From the NCBI GenBank assembly GCA_046329055.1, contig JAXLVK010000005.1, positions 1 to 64,000 of the forward strand: 64,000 nucleotides of DNA. Direction: 5' to 3'. This document shows, piece after piece, positions 26,218 to 35,113 of the stretch. The translations under genes were made by a program, and so were the position numbers. The notes under the pieces are model-generated. The model was not told the origin of the DNA. It did not search any database and worked only from the letters and a program-made list of their open reading frames with translations. This DNA comes from JADKCL01 sp046329055 (GTDB lineage Bacteria; Bacteroidota; Bacteroidia; J057; JADKCL01). Positions within the stretch are counted from its first letter, which is position 1; every line of letters begins with the position of its first letter.

Positions 26218-27048
26218 TTATGCCCCGAGTTGCACCCTTTTGAAAGCCTTGACTTTCAGGTTCGGGTTGGCTTCCTTGAGGTATTGAGCCACTGTCTTGG
26301 AGGCGTCCTTGACGAACTCCTGAGCAAGCAGGGTGTTTTCTTTGAAGTACTTGGTCAAGGTGCCTTGGGCAATCTTGTCCACGATGGCCTCCGGCTTGCC
26401 TTCAGCGAGGGCGCGCTCACGGCCGATGGCGAGTTCGCGGGCCACGACGTCAGCAGGCACGTCGCTTTGATCCACCGCGACAGGCTTCATCGCTGCGATT
26501 TGCATGGCGATGTCCTTGCCGATGGCGTCGATGTCTTCGCTGCCGACCCCTACGAAAGCCACTGCCACGCCCACACGGGCACCGGGGTGGATGTAAGTGA
26601 TGACTCGGTCGCCTTCGACACGGGCGAGGGTGCGGATTTGGATCTTCTCACCGATTTTGCTCATGGCTTCGAGCAGGTGATCGCTGATGAGGGTGCCGTT
26701 GAGGTGGAGGGCGGTGAGGGCGGCGACGTCAGCCGGGTGGCTTTCAAATGCAACACGGGCAATGCCTTGACCCAGGTCCTGGAAGTATTCGTTCCGGGCG
26801 ACAAAGTCAGTTTCGCAGTTCAGCTCGATCACAGTGGCGGCGGTGTGGCTGCCTTGAACGAAGACGGAACCTTCATTGGCGTCGCGGTCCTGACGGTTGT
26901 CAGCGATTTTTTGACCTTTCTTGCGCAGGTAGTCGATTGCGGCCTCGCGGTCGCCGTCAGCCTGCTCAAGGGCCTTTTTGCAATCCATCATGCCCGCGCC
27001 AGTGATTTGGCGCAGCTCGTTGACATCTTTCGCTGTAATTGTTGCCAT
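26218..27048 (-). CDS. tsf: Translation elongation factor Ts
   Basis: EF-Ts exchanges GDP for GTP on EF-Tu. I chose ATG 27048 (276 residues), which gives MATITAKDVNELRQITGAGMM with the conserved UBA-like N-terminus and the CKKALEQADGD motif. NCETDFVARN, the EF-Tu-contacting signature, follows. The C-terminal LKVKAFKRVQLGA is plausible. A Bacteroidota promoter lies 45 bp upstream. rpsB, which normally precedes tsf, is not found upstream; the DUF4157 gene lies there instead. Confidence 0.96.
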   Translation of the reverse strand: MATITAKDVNELRQITGAGMMDCKKALEQADGDREAAIDYLRKKGQKIADNRQDRDANEGSVFVQGSHTAATVIELNCETDFVARNEYFQDLGQGIARVAFESHPADVAALTALHLNGTLISDHLLEAMSKIGEKIQIRTLARVEGDRVITYIHPGARVGVAVAFVGVGSEDIDAIGKDIAMQIAAMKPVAVDQSDVPADVVARELAIGRERALAEGKPEAIVDKIAQGTLTKYFKENTLLAQEFVKDASKTVAQYLKEANPNLKVKAFKRVQLGA

Positions 27049-27092
27049 TGTATTGAATAATAAATCTAATCCAGCCTTTTCAAATTCGGGTG

Positions 27093-27123
27093 CAAAGATA
27101 AGGCAATAATTGACAATGAGCAA
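27093..27123 (-). promoter_or_regulatory. Bacteroidota-type promoter of tsf
   Basis: On the minus strand, GTTG is followed by 20 bp and then TATCTTTG, an exact TAnnTTTG. This is the expected -33/-7 geometry. The ATG lies 45 bp downstream. It shows tsf is transcribed on its own. Confidence 0.7.
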
Positions 27124-27233
27124 CGGGGCAATGAAGAATGGAGCCCGGCGGACTCAGGATGCCCGCGAAATGGCACTGAGCCCTATTGCAAGAGGGCTGT
27201 TAACGTAGGATTTGAATTCGAAATCTGGGAAAA

Positions 27234-28037
27234 TCAGCTCTCGGTCGTGAGTTCCTCGTCCATGCCCATGAGCTGCGCTGTCTTGAACTTGCCTTGGGCG
27301 GGCAACTCTTCCTCTGCGCCCATGAGTTGCGCTGTCTTGAACTTGCCTTGAGCGGGCAATTCTTCTTCAGCGCCGACAAGCTGAGCGGTCTTGAATTTGC
27401 CTTGGGCGGGCAATTCCTCTTCTGCGCCGACGAGCTGGGCTGTTTTGAATTTGCCTTGGGCGGGCAATTCCTTCTCTGCACCGACGAGCTGCGCAGTTTC
27501 AAACTTGCCTTGGACAGGTTCCTGGAAGGACATGGCCTTGGAGCCCATGACATCCGCTTCGTTTTCGAGACCGGGGTCATCGTTGACGGGAACCTTTTCC
27601 TTCAACTGCATGGTGGGTTGCACGCGGCCTTGTTTCTGCTGCACCACGTGCCAAGCCTCATGCGGCAGGTGCTGTTCCTGGCCTGGACCGATATGGATGT
27701 CAGTGCCTTGCGCGTAGGCGTGGGCATTCAGCTGAGCAGGTTGGGACGAATTGTAATGAACTTTGACATCGTCCATGGAATGTCCGCTCAGGTTTTCGAT
27801 GCCTGACTTGAGATTGTCCGGGAGCCCAGTGTCGTTTTTCTTGCGCTGCAATGCCGTTGCATTGGCCGACATGAGGGTTCCCAATCGCTTCAATTGACGC
27901 ACCTGCGCGCTGCTGTTCGCCTGGGATTGGAGCTTGCGCTGCAACGTCGAGGCTGCCTGCAAGGCATTCCCCTTGCCGCTGACGGTCTGTGACCTGTCCG
28001 CGACTGGGCTGTTTTGGCGAAGCTCTTGGGCGTTCAT
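27234..28037 (-). CDS. DUF4157 (eCIS-core) metallopeptidase-like protein with C-terminal tandem repeats
   Basis: I chose ATG 28037 (MNAQELRQNSPVADRS...; 267 residues). Residues 1-66 are a low-complexity leader with SSAQVRQLKRLGTLMSANA. The DUF4157 domain at about 69-166 has TGLPDNLKSGIENLSGHSMD, HAYAQGTDIHIGPGQ and the zinc motif HEAWH (126-130) in LPHEAWHVVQQ. In other systems DUF4157 proteins travel with contractile injection systems or polymorphic toxins; here no sheath, tube or baseplate genes are in view. Residues about 175-266 are five near-identical 18-residue repeats (GKFKTAQLVGAEEELPAQ). There is no signal peptide. A 5'-divergent gene at 28280 has a related leader. Confidence 0.88.
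   Translation of the reverse strand: MNAQELRQNSPVADRSQTVSGKGNALQAASTLQRKLQSQANSSAQVRQLKRLGTLMSANATALQRKKNDTGLPDNLKSGIENLSGHSMDDVKVHYNSSQPAQLNAHAYAQGTDIHIGPGQEQHLPHEAWHVVQQKQGRVQPTMQLKEKVPVNDDPGLENEADVMGSKAMSFQEPVQGKFETAQLVGAEKELPAQGKFKTAQLVGAEEELPAQGKFKTAQLVGAEEELPAQGKFKTAQLMGAEEELPAQGKFKTAQLMGMDEELTTES
27249..27518 (-). repeat. Five 54-bp in-frame tandem repeats in the DUF4157 gene
   Basis: Five copies of a 54-bp unit encode GKF[EK]TAQL[VM]G[AM][ED][EK]EL..., with a central core of TAQL. Copies differ at few bases, suggesting recent expansion or homogenisation. The span is approximate at the ends. Confidence 0.8.
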
Positions 28038-28279
28038 GGGCTGAGAAGATAGATGAGAAAACAATTTGGGGAGCTGACCACGATGATGAGTTGGGAGCAT
28101 ACTCCTTCTGTTCTCAATTTCGGATCAATGCGGTTTGGAATGAGGGGACGAATGTGGGTGGCTTTTGACACGAGGAGGTTATCCCTTTAGATGGGTGCAT
28201 AGTCGGTTTTGGATGCGAGTAAAGATTAGAAGCTGAAGAAATCACATATATTGGAATTGGATCTCAAGCCTATCTGTTT

Positions 28280-28798
28280 ATGAGCACTAACCGAAAACTG
28301 GTACATTCCAATCACTCGGTAGAACCAGTGACCCATCAACTTCAAATTGGAAGGCACTCGCAAGGCGCGATGTCGTCCGCGGGGTTGAAGGTTTCGAGAC
28401 ATCAAGAGAATGCCTCCAAGAGCAGCGAGGTTGCCCAGCTGCTGAAGCTCTCCGATAGAATGCAGGCCTCAGCTTCAAGGGATTCGTTCAATGGGTCCGG
28501 AAGCCATCCTACTGCTCAACTGATCAGAATGAAGCGTTGGTACGGCTCATTCTACAAGTCCAATGGCCCCATGTACGAAATCCGTCAAGATGTCAATGCG
28601 GCGATTGCCAGTGGAAGCACGACAAGTATGCAAAATGAATTGAATTATCTCCGTGAATCAATTCGATCAAGGGCTGAAGATCAGAGAGTTCATAGCCACG
28701 ACGCAGGGAGTGTAACCTATGAAAACCATCAATGGAGACTTGACCAGGAGAGAAATTTGGAGAGGGATTTGGAGAGGGCGCTTGCGAGACGTCCATAA
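28280..28798 (+). CDS. Small protein with DUF4157-type leader and unknown C-terminal domain
   Basis: The 172-residue product is divergent from the DUF4157 gene across 242 bp. Residues about 48-65 (SSEVAQLLKLSDRMQASA) align without gaps to the DUF4157 leader (V-x-Q-L-x-x-L-x-x-x-M-x-A-x-A). A PTAQLIRMKRW segment (about 78-88) resembles the leader end and the repeat core TAQL. The C-terminal part (about 88-172) is basic, helical and unknown: it starts YGSFYKSNGPMYEIRQDV and ends ERDLERALARRP. There is no signal peptide or TM segment. It may be a cargo or effector that shares a trafficking leader with the DUF4157 protein; this is inference. Confidence 0.6.
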   Translation: MSTNRKLVHSNHSVEPVTHQLQIGRHSQGAMSSAGLKVSRHQENASKSSEVAQLLKLSDRMQASASRDSFNGSGSHPTAQLIRMKRWYGSFYKSNGPMYEIRQDVNAAIASGSTTSMQNELNYLRESIRSRAEDQRVHSHDAGSVTYENHQWRLDQERNLERDLERALARRP

Positions 28799-29138
28799 GG
28801 AAGAGGCAATTTCGATCAAGGCAAGCGCATATCGGCTGCGTACTGGTTTTGGGGGTCATTTGAAGATCCCAATCAATTGCATCCAAAATGGTCTCTGAGT
28901 TCATGAGTGCGGATTCCCATTGTGAAGTGTTTTTCAATTCCTGATGAGGACGTGCTCCTGCAGAGGTGGTGGAATCACCTGTTCTTGTGGAGCGGCCGTA
29001 GGCGGGATACAGCATTGACTGAAAGAGTACACCCAATTTCATGCGGCAATTTGCCCAAAGCAGTTGTATTGCCGAAACTCCGGTCTGTGAAAGCTCTGGA
29101 TTCGCTAACTTGCATTCAATCAAAAATCATCAGGTGAA
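28799..29138. other. Intergenic stretch without a supported gene
   Basis: Short frames on both strands show no convincing domain, start site or codon pattern. A 176-codon antisense frame (28593-29123) overlaps the end of the previous gene and looks spurious. No repeat, tRNA or strong promoter was seen. Confidence 0.5.
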
Positions 29139-29753
29139 ATGTCCCGCAGCAAAAAACTCCCACTGGATCATGCTCTGCGCATGACGCCGGAGGAATACAT
29201 GAAGGATCGCGTGGAGGATCAGATCAACTGGTACTCCGCGAAAAGCAGCTCCAACAAGAAGTGGTTCCTGCGCTTGGAGATCGCTGCGATCCTGTTTTCC
29301 GTTTCCATCCCCTTTGTGACGGATTTCATCACGCCCTCCACTACCTACATGAAGACAGTGGTGAGCTTCCTTGGGGTCTCGATCGCCTTCATCACGGGGC
29401 TACTCAGCCTTATGAAGTACCGCGACAATTGGGTGGAGTACCGGGCGACGGCTGAGCTGTTGAGGCGGGAGCGGTTCCTCTATCTCACCCGCTCGGGGGT
29501 TTACAGCGGTGCCAAGCCCTTCGTCGCCTTCGTCCGGTCAGTGGAGGAAATCCTGGCCACGGAGGTCTCCAACTGGAAACAGAACCAGGTCCGTGAGGAC
29601 GACCAAGATGAGGAGGAAGCTGCCGCAGAGTCCTCGGCATCCTCAGCTGAGGCAACGGAGCCCAATCAGCCGTCCGAACCCGGTCTGCCCGCTGATGCCA
29701 GCGCCGACGCTGGCGCTGGTCAAGCCGCTGTGGAAAAGAACCCGCCGGCCTGA
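29139..29753 (+). CDS. DUF4231/SLATT-like two-TM protein
   Basis: The 204-residue product has a basic N-terminus, then the DUF4231-type segment RVEDQINWYSAKSSSNKKW (about 27-45). Two TM helices follow (about 47-66 and 70-88), then MKYRDNWVEYRATAELLRRERFLY, the usual post-TM helix of SLATT/SMODS-associated 2TM proteins. SLATT domains are proposed pore-forming effectors in nucleotide-signal immune systems, but no cyclase or sensor gene is adjacent, so this may be an orphan with housekeeping roles. The C-terminal 45 residues are acidic/Ala-rich and disordered. Confidence 0.75.
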   Translation: MSRSKKLPLDHALRMTPEEYMKDRVEDQINWYSAKSSSNKKWFLRLEIAAILFSVSIPFVTDFITPSTTYMKTVVSFLGVSIAFITGLLSLMKYRDNWVEYRATAELLRRERFLYLTRSGVYSGAKPFVAFVRSVEEILATEVSNWKQNQVREDDQDEEEAAAESSASSAEATEPNQPSEPGLPADASADAGAGQAAVEKNPPA

Positions 29754-30063
29754 GCCCCGTTTGGGCTCCTTGATTTGAACACCTTTCCATGGCAAACCCG
29801 TGCGTCGCTGACCGCTGTCAGGCGACATTTTTGAGTTTTTGGGAGGAGGATTGTCTCGGAAGGCGGCGTGGATGCGACAGTGTAGGCACCGGAATTGGCT
29901 TGCAAACCACCTCCCTAAGCCACTGGCAATCAATCGTACTCACGGTACATGACAAATGATTGTGATCGCCATTCCTTGGGGTATATGTCCCGGATTCTAC
30001 TACCTTTGTGCCTGTTCGAATTGAGGAACCGTTATTAAGATCAACGTTAGTTATTGAGTCCGA
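29754..30063. other. Intergenic region before the sigma-factor gene
   Basis: It contains a small hairpin at the end of the SLATT-like gene (GAGCCC/GGGCTC, 29752-29768) and the promoter candidate at 29975-30008. No gene is evident. The leader from the promoter to the ATG is about 55 bp. Confidence 0.55.
29975..30008 (+). promoter_or_regulatory. Candidate promoter of the ECF sigma-factor operon
   Basis: The -7 element TACCTTTG (30001-30008) matches TAnnTTTG exactly. A CTTG lies 22 bp upstream, near the -33 position. The ATG is 55 bp downstream. Confidence 0.55.
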
Positions 30064-30645
30064 ATGGGAACTTCCTTTTCACAGGGTTCTGGACCTACTG
30101 ACTTGGAGCTTCTGGCAGAATACAAGGCCACGAAGGACAAGAAGTATGTCGGCGAGCTCTTCCATCGCCACAAGCATCTGGTCTTGGGTGTGTGCATGAA
30201 ATACCTCAAGCACTCCGAGGAAGCCAAGGATGCCAGCATGGACATTTTTGAGGAGCTGATGACCAAGCTCCTAGAGCACGAGGTTAGAAGTTTTCGTAGC
30301 TGGCTGCACACAGTGTGCAGAAATCACTGCCTGATGCGCACTCGGAAGGACAAGGGGATCTCCGAGGTGGATGTGCAGAATGAGAAAATCGAAAACCAGC
30401 TTATGGAAAGTACCGACATTGAGCATCTTGTGGATGAGAAGCAGGACGAAACTGAAGTCTTGCACGCAGCAATCGCGAAGCTCAATGATGGCCAGAGAGA
30501 ATGTATCCGGCTGTTTTACCTGAAAGAGCTCAGCTACAAGGAAGTCGCCGACACACTCGGGATGGACCTGAAGCAAGTGAAGAGCAACATTCAGAATGGT
30601 AAGCGAAACCTGCAGATCGTTTTATCTCAAGGTCGAAAGGATTAG
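30064..30645 (+). CDS. RNA polymerase sigma factor, ECF (sigma-70 family)
   Basis: The 193-residue product has region 2 (about 16-85; ELFHRHKHLVLGVCMKYLKHSEEAKDASMDIFEEL with the usual ECF helix pattern). Region 4 lies at about 138-187 (NDGQRECIRLFYLKELSYKEVADTLGMDLKQVKSNIQNGKRNL), a helix-turn-helix that reads the -35 element. A charged linker separates the two. It is followed 4 bp later by a gene with a zinc-binding anti-sigma-like domain and a TM segment, which is likely its regulator. The target genes are not known. Confidence 0.92.
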   Translation: MGTSFSQGSGPTDLELLAEYKATKDKKYVGELFHRHKHLVLGVCMKYLKHSEEAKDASMDIFEELMTKLLEHEVRSFRSWLHTVCRNHCLMRTRKDKGISEVDVQNEKIENQLMESTDIEHLVDEKQDETEVLHAAIAKLNDGQRECIRLFYLKELSYKEVADTLGMDLKQVKSNIQNGKRNLQIVLSQGRKD

Positions 30646-30649
30646 AAAT

Positions 30650-31543
30650 ATGGATCAGGATCGTTATACAATCGGAAAGCTGTTCCCCAAGACGGGATGC
30701 CTCTCGCAGGCTAGCCTGATCGGGTACGCCGAGGGCACCCTTTCCCCAGCCGAACTCCGGAGCGTGGAGCTGCACATCGCAGACTGCCCACTCTGCGAAG
30801 AGGCACTCGATGGCATCCTCATGGCCGGAACAAGCGAATTCACCGCGATGGCAGACGAACTCGGTGAACGTGTGGATGCACAACTCGAGACCGAAACCGA
30901 AGGTGGCAGGGTCATCGAATTCCGCCCGAACATCAATCCGCCGATGGCACAGCGCGACGACATGACACGCCCTGCTGCCCGGACAGGATTCCGCAAGCTC
31001 TTCCCCATCATGAGCATCGCCGCTGGGCTGGCTCTGGTCGCTACACTTGGCATCTTCTACATGAACCGGGTCACTCCGGCCGATATCGCGGATGAGCATT
31101 TCATCGCGATGGAGGGTGGATCACGCAAGGGCAAGAAGGTGGCTGAGAGCCCGACCACACCAGATACCGCCGCTGCGGTGGTGATGACACCCGAAATGTT
31201 GGCTGCAGAGGCCTATGAAAAAGGCATGCACCTCTACATCAACAAGGACTACGCAGGTGCCGTCACCCAATTTGACAAGGACTACAGCAGCAAGGCCAAG
31301 CTCTACGCCGGAGATTGCTACTACCTCATGGGCAAGTATGACCTCGCTGCCTACCGTTACAAGAGCATCATTGAGGCAGCCAATGGCTGGGAGGAGCATG
31401 CTGAATACAACCTCGCCCTCGCATACCTGAAAATGGGTGAAGTCGCCCAGGCGCGCAAGATCCTTGAGGGGATCAAGGCCAAGCCTGACCACGATTTCAA
31501 CAGGGCTGCAATTGGAACGCTTGAGGAAGTGCTGGGCCTCTGA
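30650..31543 (+). CDS. Zinc-finger anti-sigma-like membrane protein with TPR domain
   Basis: I chose ATG 30650 (297 residues), 4 bp after the sigma gene. Residues 17-50 contain a ZAS-like pattern: Cys17, then HIADCPLC (His42, Cys46, Cys49). A TM helix lies near 112-135 (FPIMSIAAGLALVATLGIFYM). The C-terminal part, presumably periplasmic, has TPR-like repeats (YAGDCYYLMGKYDLAAYRY, YNLALAYLKMGEVAQARKIL). It should hold the sigma factor at the membrane until a signal arrives. The TPR-fused version is less usual than a plain anti-sigma. A strong terminator follows. Confidence 0.82.
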   Translation: MDQDRYTIGKLFPKTGCLSQASLIGYAEGTLSPAELRSVELHIADCPLCEEALDGILMAGTSEFTAMADELGERVDAQLETETEGGRVIEFRPNINPPMAQRDDMTRPAARTGFRKLFPIMSIAAGLALVATLGIFYMNRVTPADIADEHFIAMEGGSRKGKKVAESPTTPDTAAAVVMTPEMLAAEAYEKGMHLYINKDYAGAVTQFDKDYSSKAKLYAGDCYYLMGKYDLAAYRYKSIIEAANGWEEHAEYNLALAYLKMGEVAQARKILEGIKAKPDHDFNRAAIGTLEEVLGL

Positions 31544-31583
31544 GCCTTGCCCACTAGAAAAAGAAAAGATCAAATTCACCCTT

Positions 31584-31616
31584 GGTCCGCCTCCCTCAAA
31601 GAGGCGGGCCTTTTTT
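31584..31616 (+). terminator. Rho-independent terminator of the sigma operon
   Basis: GGTCCGCCTC (31584-31593) pairs with GAGGCGGGCC (31601-31610), with one G-U pair, a 7-nt loop and six T after it. It lies about 40 bp after the stop codon. Confidence 0.9.
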
Positions 31617-31668
31617 GTTGGGAAAGATTTTCACGGTAACTTTTCAGAAATTCCGAAATCGGGTACAC

Positions 31669-32724
31669 ATGAAGAAACTGATACTCACTGTTTCCTTGTT
31701 GGCCACGCTGGCCATTTCCGCTTTTGCACAGCCCGTCCTCGACCAAACGGCGGTGGGACAACCGGGGGATATTTTCTACCTCGGCATCCAAGACACGTTT
31801 GCACCCGGATTCAGCATCGGCAGCCCCGGAGCGAATCAGACCTGGGATTTCAGCAACCTGCTCGTCAATGGCACCGACACCATCTGGTACCTCGATCCCA
31901 TCAATACGACCTATGGCTCCAACTTCCCAGCGGCCAACCTGGCCATGAAGCAAGCATCCCTCGGCGACGGCGAAGCTTTCCTGGAGTCCACCAACAACCA
32001 CCTGGACATCTTGGGTGTGGCAGGCGACCTTCTCGGCACGGGTAGCCCCATGGTCATTCCGCAAAACCCACCTTCCCGCCTCGCGCAGTTCCCTTTCACC
32101 TACGGCAACAGCTTCACGAACACGACAGTGATCGACATCACGGCTGATGCCTCGGGCTTTGGGGTTCCCTTCGTGGACAGCGCCCGCTACAAGAACATTC
32201 AGGACCGGGTGATCCTTGCGGATGGCTACGGTAGCTTGATCCTGCCTGCCGGGACATTCAATGCCGTGTTGCGCACCAAGGACATCATCGCCCAGAAAGA
32301 CTCCATTTGGATCCATTCATTCCTGGGATGGAGCCTCTACCAGGACAGCTCCTACACGGATTCCACCTTTACTTGGTGGAATGGCAGCAAGGGCTACTAC
32401 ATGGCTCAGGCCTCCTACATCGGTGGCGCATTGAACACCATGCGGTACGAGGACCCGGTGATTGTGGGCCGTCCGGAGCCCTCCGCGAATCTCTACCAAG
32501 TCTATCCCAATCCCGCTCAAGACCGTCTTCGCATCCAAGCCGATGGCAAGGTTCGCCAAGTGGTCATCACAGACCTGCAAGGCCGGGAGGTCATGCGCTC
32601 CGCAGTCAATGGTGCATCGGCTGAGTTCGATGTCGCGGCGCTGCCACGTGGCTATTACTTGTATGCCCTGCTGGATCGCAACCAAACGCGGCTTCAATCC
32701 GGCAAGCTCTTGTTGGGCAATTGA
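31669..32724 (+). CDS. T9SS-sorted secreted protein, paralogue A
   Basis: I chose ATG 31669 because it starts a signal peptide (MKKLILTVSLLATLAISAFA, cleaved before QPVLDQ). The 351-residue protein has a beta-rich body and a typical T9SS type A sorting domain (YPNPAQDRLRIQADGK... VVITDLQGREVM... LPRGYYLYALLD ...SGKLLLGN). It would be exported by Sec and then by the T9SS to the surface. It is followed by a close paralogue at 32764-33810 that shares most blocks (NPPxRxxQFPFTY, YTDSTFTWW). The function of the body is unknown. Confidence 0.82.
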   Translation: MKKLILTVSLLATLAISAFAQPVLDQTAVGQPGDIFYLGIQDTFAPGFSIGSPGANQTWDFSNLLVNGTDTIWYLDPINTTYGSNFPAANLAMKQASLGDGEAFLESTNNHLDILGVAGDLLGTGSPMVIPQNPPSRLAQFPFTYGNSFTNTTVIDITADASGFGVPFVDSARYKNIQDRVILADGYGSLILPAGTFNAVLRTKDIIAQKDSIWIHSFLGWSLYQDSSYTDSTFTWWNGSKGYYMAQASYIGGALNTMRYEDPVIVGRPEPSANLYQVYPNPAQDRLRIQADGKVRQVVITDLQGREVMRSAVNGASAEFDVAALPRGYYLYALLDRNQTRLQSGKLLLGN

Positions 32725-32763
32725 TTGGGGGCCAAATTCGACTTCGACTTGAAGCTATCTGAT

Positions 32764-33810
32764 ATGAAGAAACTACTACTTTCAGCTTCTGCTATTGCCA
32801 TTTTGTCCACCGCTGCGATGGCGCAGCCCGTGCTGACCCAGTCGAGCATCGGTGCGACAGGATCCGTCTTTTTCCTCGGTGTGGACACCGTCCCATCTCC
32901 AACCCTGATCGGTTCCCCGGGCGCAAGCCAAGTTTGGGTGATGACCTCCCTGGGCGTGGATGAATTGGACACCGCATTGTTCCTGGTGCCGACGGGCTTG
33001 CCGAATTCCAGCGACTTCCCCGCCTCCAACTTTGCTGTCATCCAGAGTTCCCAAGGCGGTGTGGCCTACTTCGAATCCACGGCATCCTATTTGGACCTGC
33101 TCGGCGCGGCTGGGGACATCGACGGCAGTGGGAACTACGTCTCCTTGATCCAGAATCCGCCCCTGCGGACCGTCCAGTTCCCCTTCACCTACATGGACCA
33201 GTACAACAGCTCCAGCACTGCCGACGTCACGATTGACGCAAGCAGCTTGGGCATTCCCTTCGTGGACAGCGTGCGGTTCAAGAACATCCAAGACCAGTAC
33301 ACCGTTGCCGATGGCTGGGGCAGCCTTTCCTTGCCCGCCGCCAATTACAGCAACGTCTTGCGCACCAAGCGCATCGTTAACGCGATTGACAGCATCTGGG
33401 CGCATACCTTCCTCGGCTGGCAATTGGCGTCTGACTCCGCCTACACGGACTCCACGTTCACATGGTGGGACGATACCAAGGGCTACTACCTCGCGGAGGC
33501 AGCCTATGAAGGACCGACTCTGGCCCGCATCACATACGAGGATCCCATCCTGGTGGGAATCGACCCGGGAATGAATGCAAAGGTGGTTGCCTACCCCAAC
33601 CCCGCGAATGAGCGCATGACCATCCGCTCAGAAGTCGGCGCCAATTGGGTGCAGGTGATGGACCTCCAAGGACGATTGGTCGTGGACCAGGCGCACAATG
33701 AGCCCATTTCCGTCTTGGATTTGGGAGCCTTGAGGCCGGGTTGTTACATCTACCGCCTCTCCAGTGCAGATGGCAGGGTTCAGCATTCCGGCAAATTCAT
33801 GGTGGAATAA
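32764..33810 (+). CDS. T9SS-sorted secreted protein, paralogue B
   Basis: ATG 32764 starts a signal peptide (MKKLLLSASAIAILSTAAMAQ). The 348-residue protein is homologous to its upstream neighbour along its whole length (QNPPLRTVQFPFTYMDQYN, IDASSLGIPFVDSVRFKNIQ, DSAYTDSTFTWWDDTKGYY). It ends in a T9SS sorting domain (AYPNPANERMTIRSE ... GKFMVE). The pair looks like a tandem duplication in which surface-exposed residues diverged. The gene is 39 bp downstream of paralogue A and followed by a hairpin. Function is unknown. Confidence 0.82.
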   Translation: MKKLLLSASAIAILSTAAMAQPVLTQSSIGATGSVFFLGVDTVPSPTLIGSPGASQVWVMTSLGVDELDTALFLVPTGLPNSSDFPASNFAVIQSSQGGVAYFESTASYLDLLGAAGDIDGSGNYVSLIQNPPLRTVQFPFTYMDQYNSSSTADVTIDASSLGIPFVDSVRFKNIQDQYTVADGWGSLSLPAANYSNVLRTKRIVNAIDSIWAHTFLGWQLASDSAYTDSTFTWWDDTKGYYLAEAAYEGPTLARITYEDPILVGIDPGMNAKVVAYPNPANERMTIRSEVGANWVQVMDLQGRLVVDQAHNEPISVLDLGALRPGCYIYRLSSADGRVQHSGKFMVE

Positions 33811-33870
33811 TGACTTTGGGCACGAATCGGCTTGATAGCTGAGGAAAGCGCCCAATTTTTTGAAATACCA

Positions 33871-33900
33871 CAGGAGGAGGGTCTCGCGGCCCTCCTCCTG
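33871..33900 (+). terminator. Hairpin after the tandem T9SS genes
   Basis: CAGGAGGAGGG and CCCTCCTCCTG form an 11-bp GC-rich stem with an 8-nt loop, about 60 bp after the stop. No long T-run follows. Confidence 0.65.
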
Positions 33901-33961
33901 CATTTCACGGCCTCACCTGCCCGCTCCGAAACTGTGAGTTCGATGGATTGAAAATGCCCAT

Positions 33962-33969
33962 TAACTTTG
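33962..33969 (+). promoter_or_regulatory. Bacteroidota -7 element (TAACTTTG) before mtnA
   Basis: This is an exact match to TAnnTTTG, 29 bp before the mtnA ATG. A TTCG 19 bp upstream is near the -33 consensus. Confidence 0.55.
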
Positions 33970-33997
33970 CGCCGCTCCACAGTAGGAGCTGAAGCAC

Positions 33998-35107
<1,110 letters not shown>

Positions 35108-35113
35108 TAATGA

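Noticed and set aside
28593..29123. A 176-codon minus-strand frame in the gap after the DUF4157-linked gene
   Set aside because: It overlaps the coding end of the 28280 gene, has no start context and no domain.
27200..30000. A complete contractile injection system
   Set aside because: Only a DUF4157 (eCIS-core) protein is present; no tube, sheath, baseplate or ATPase genes were found in the window.
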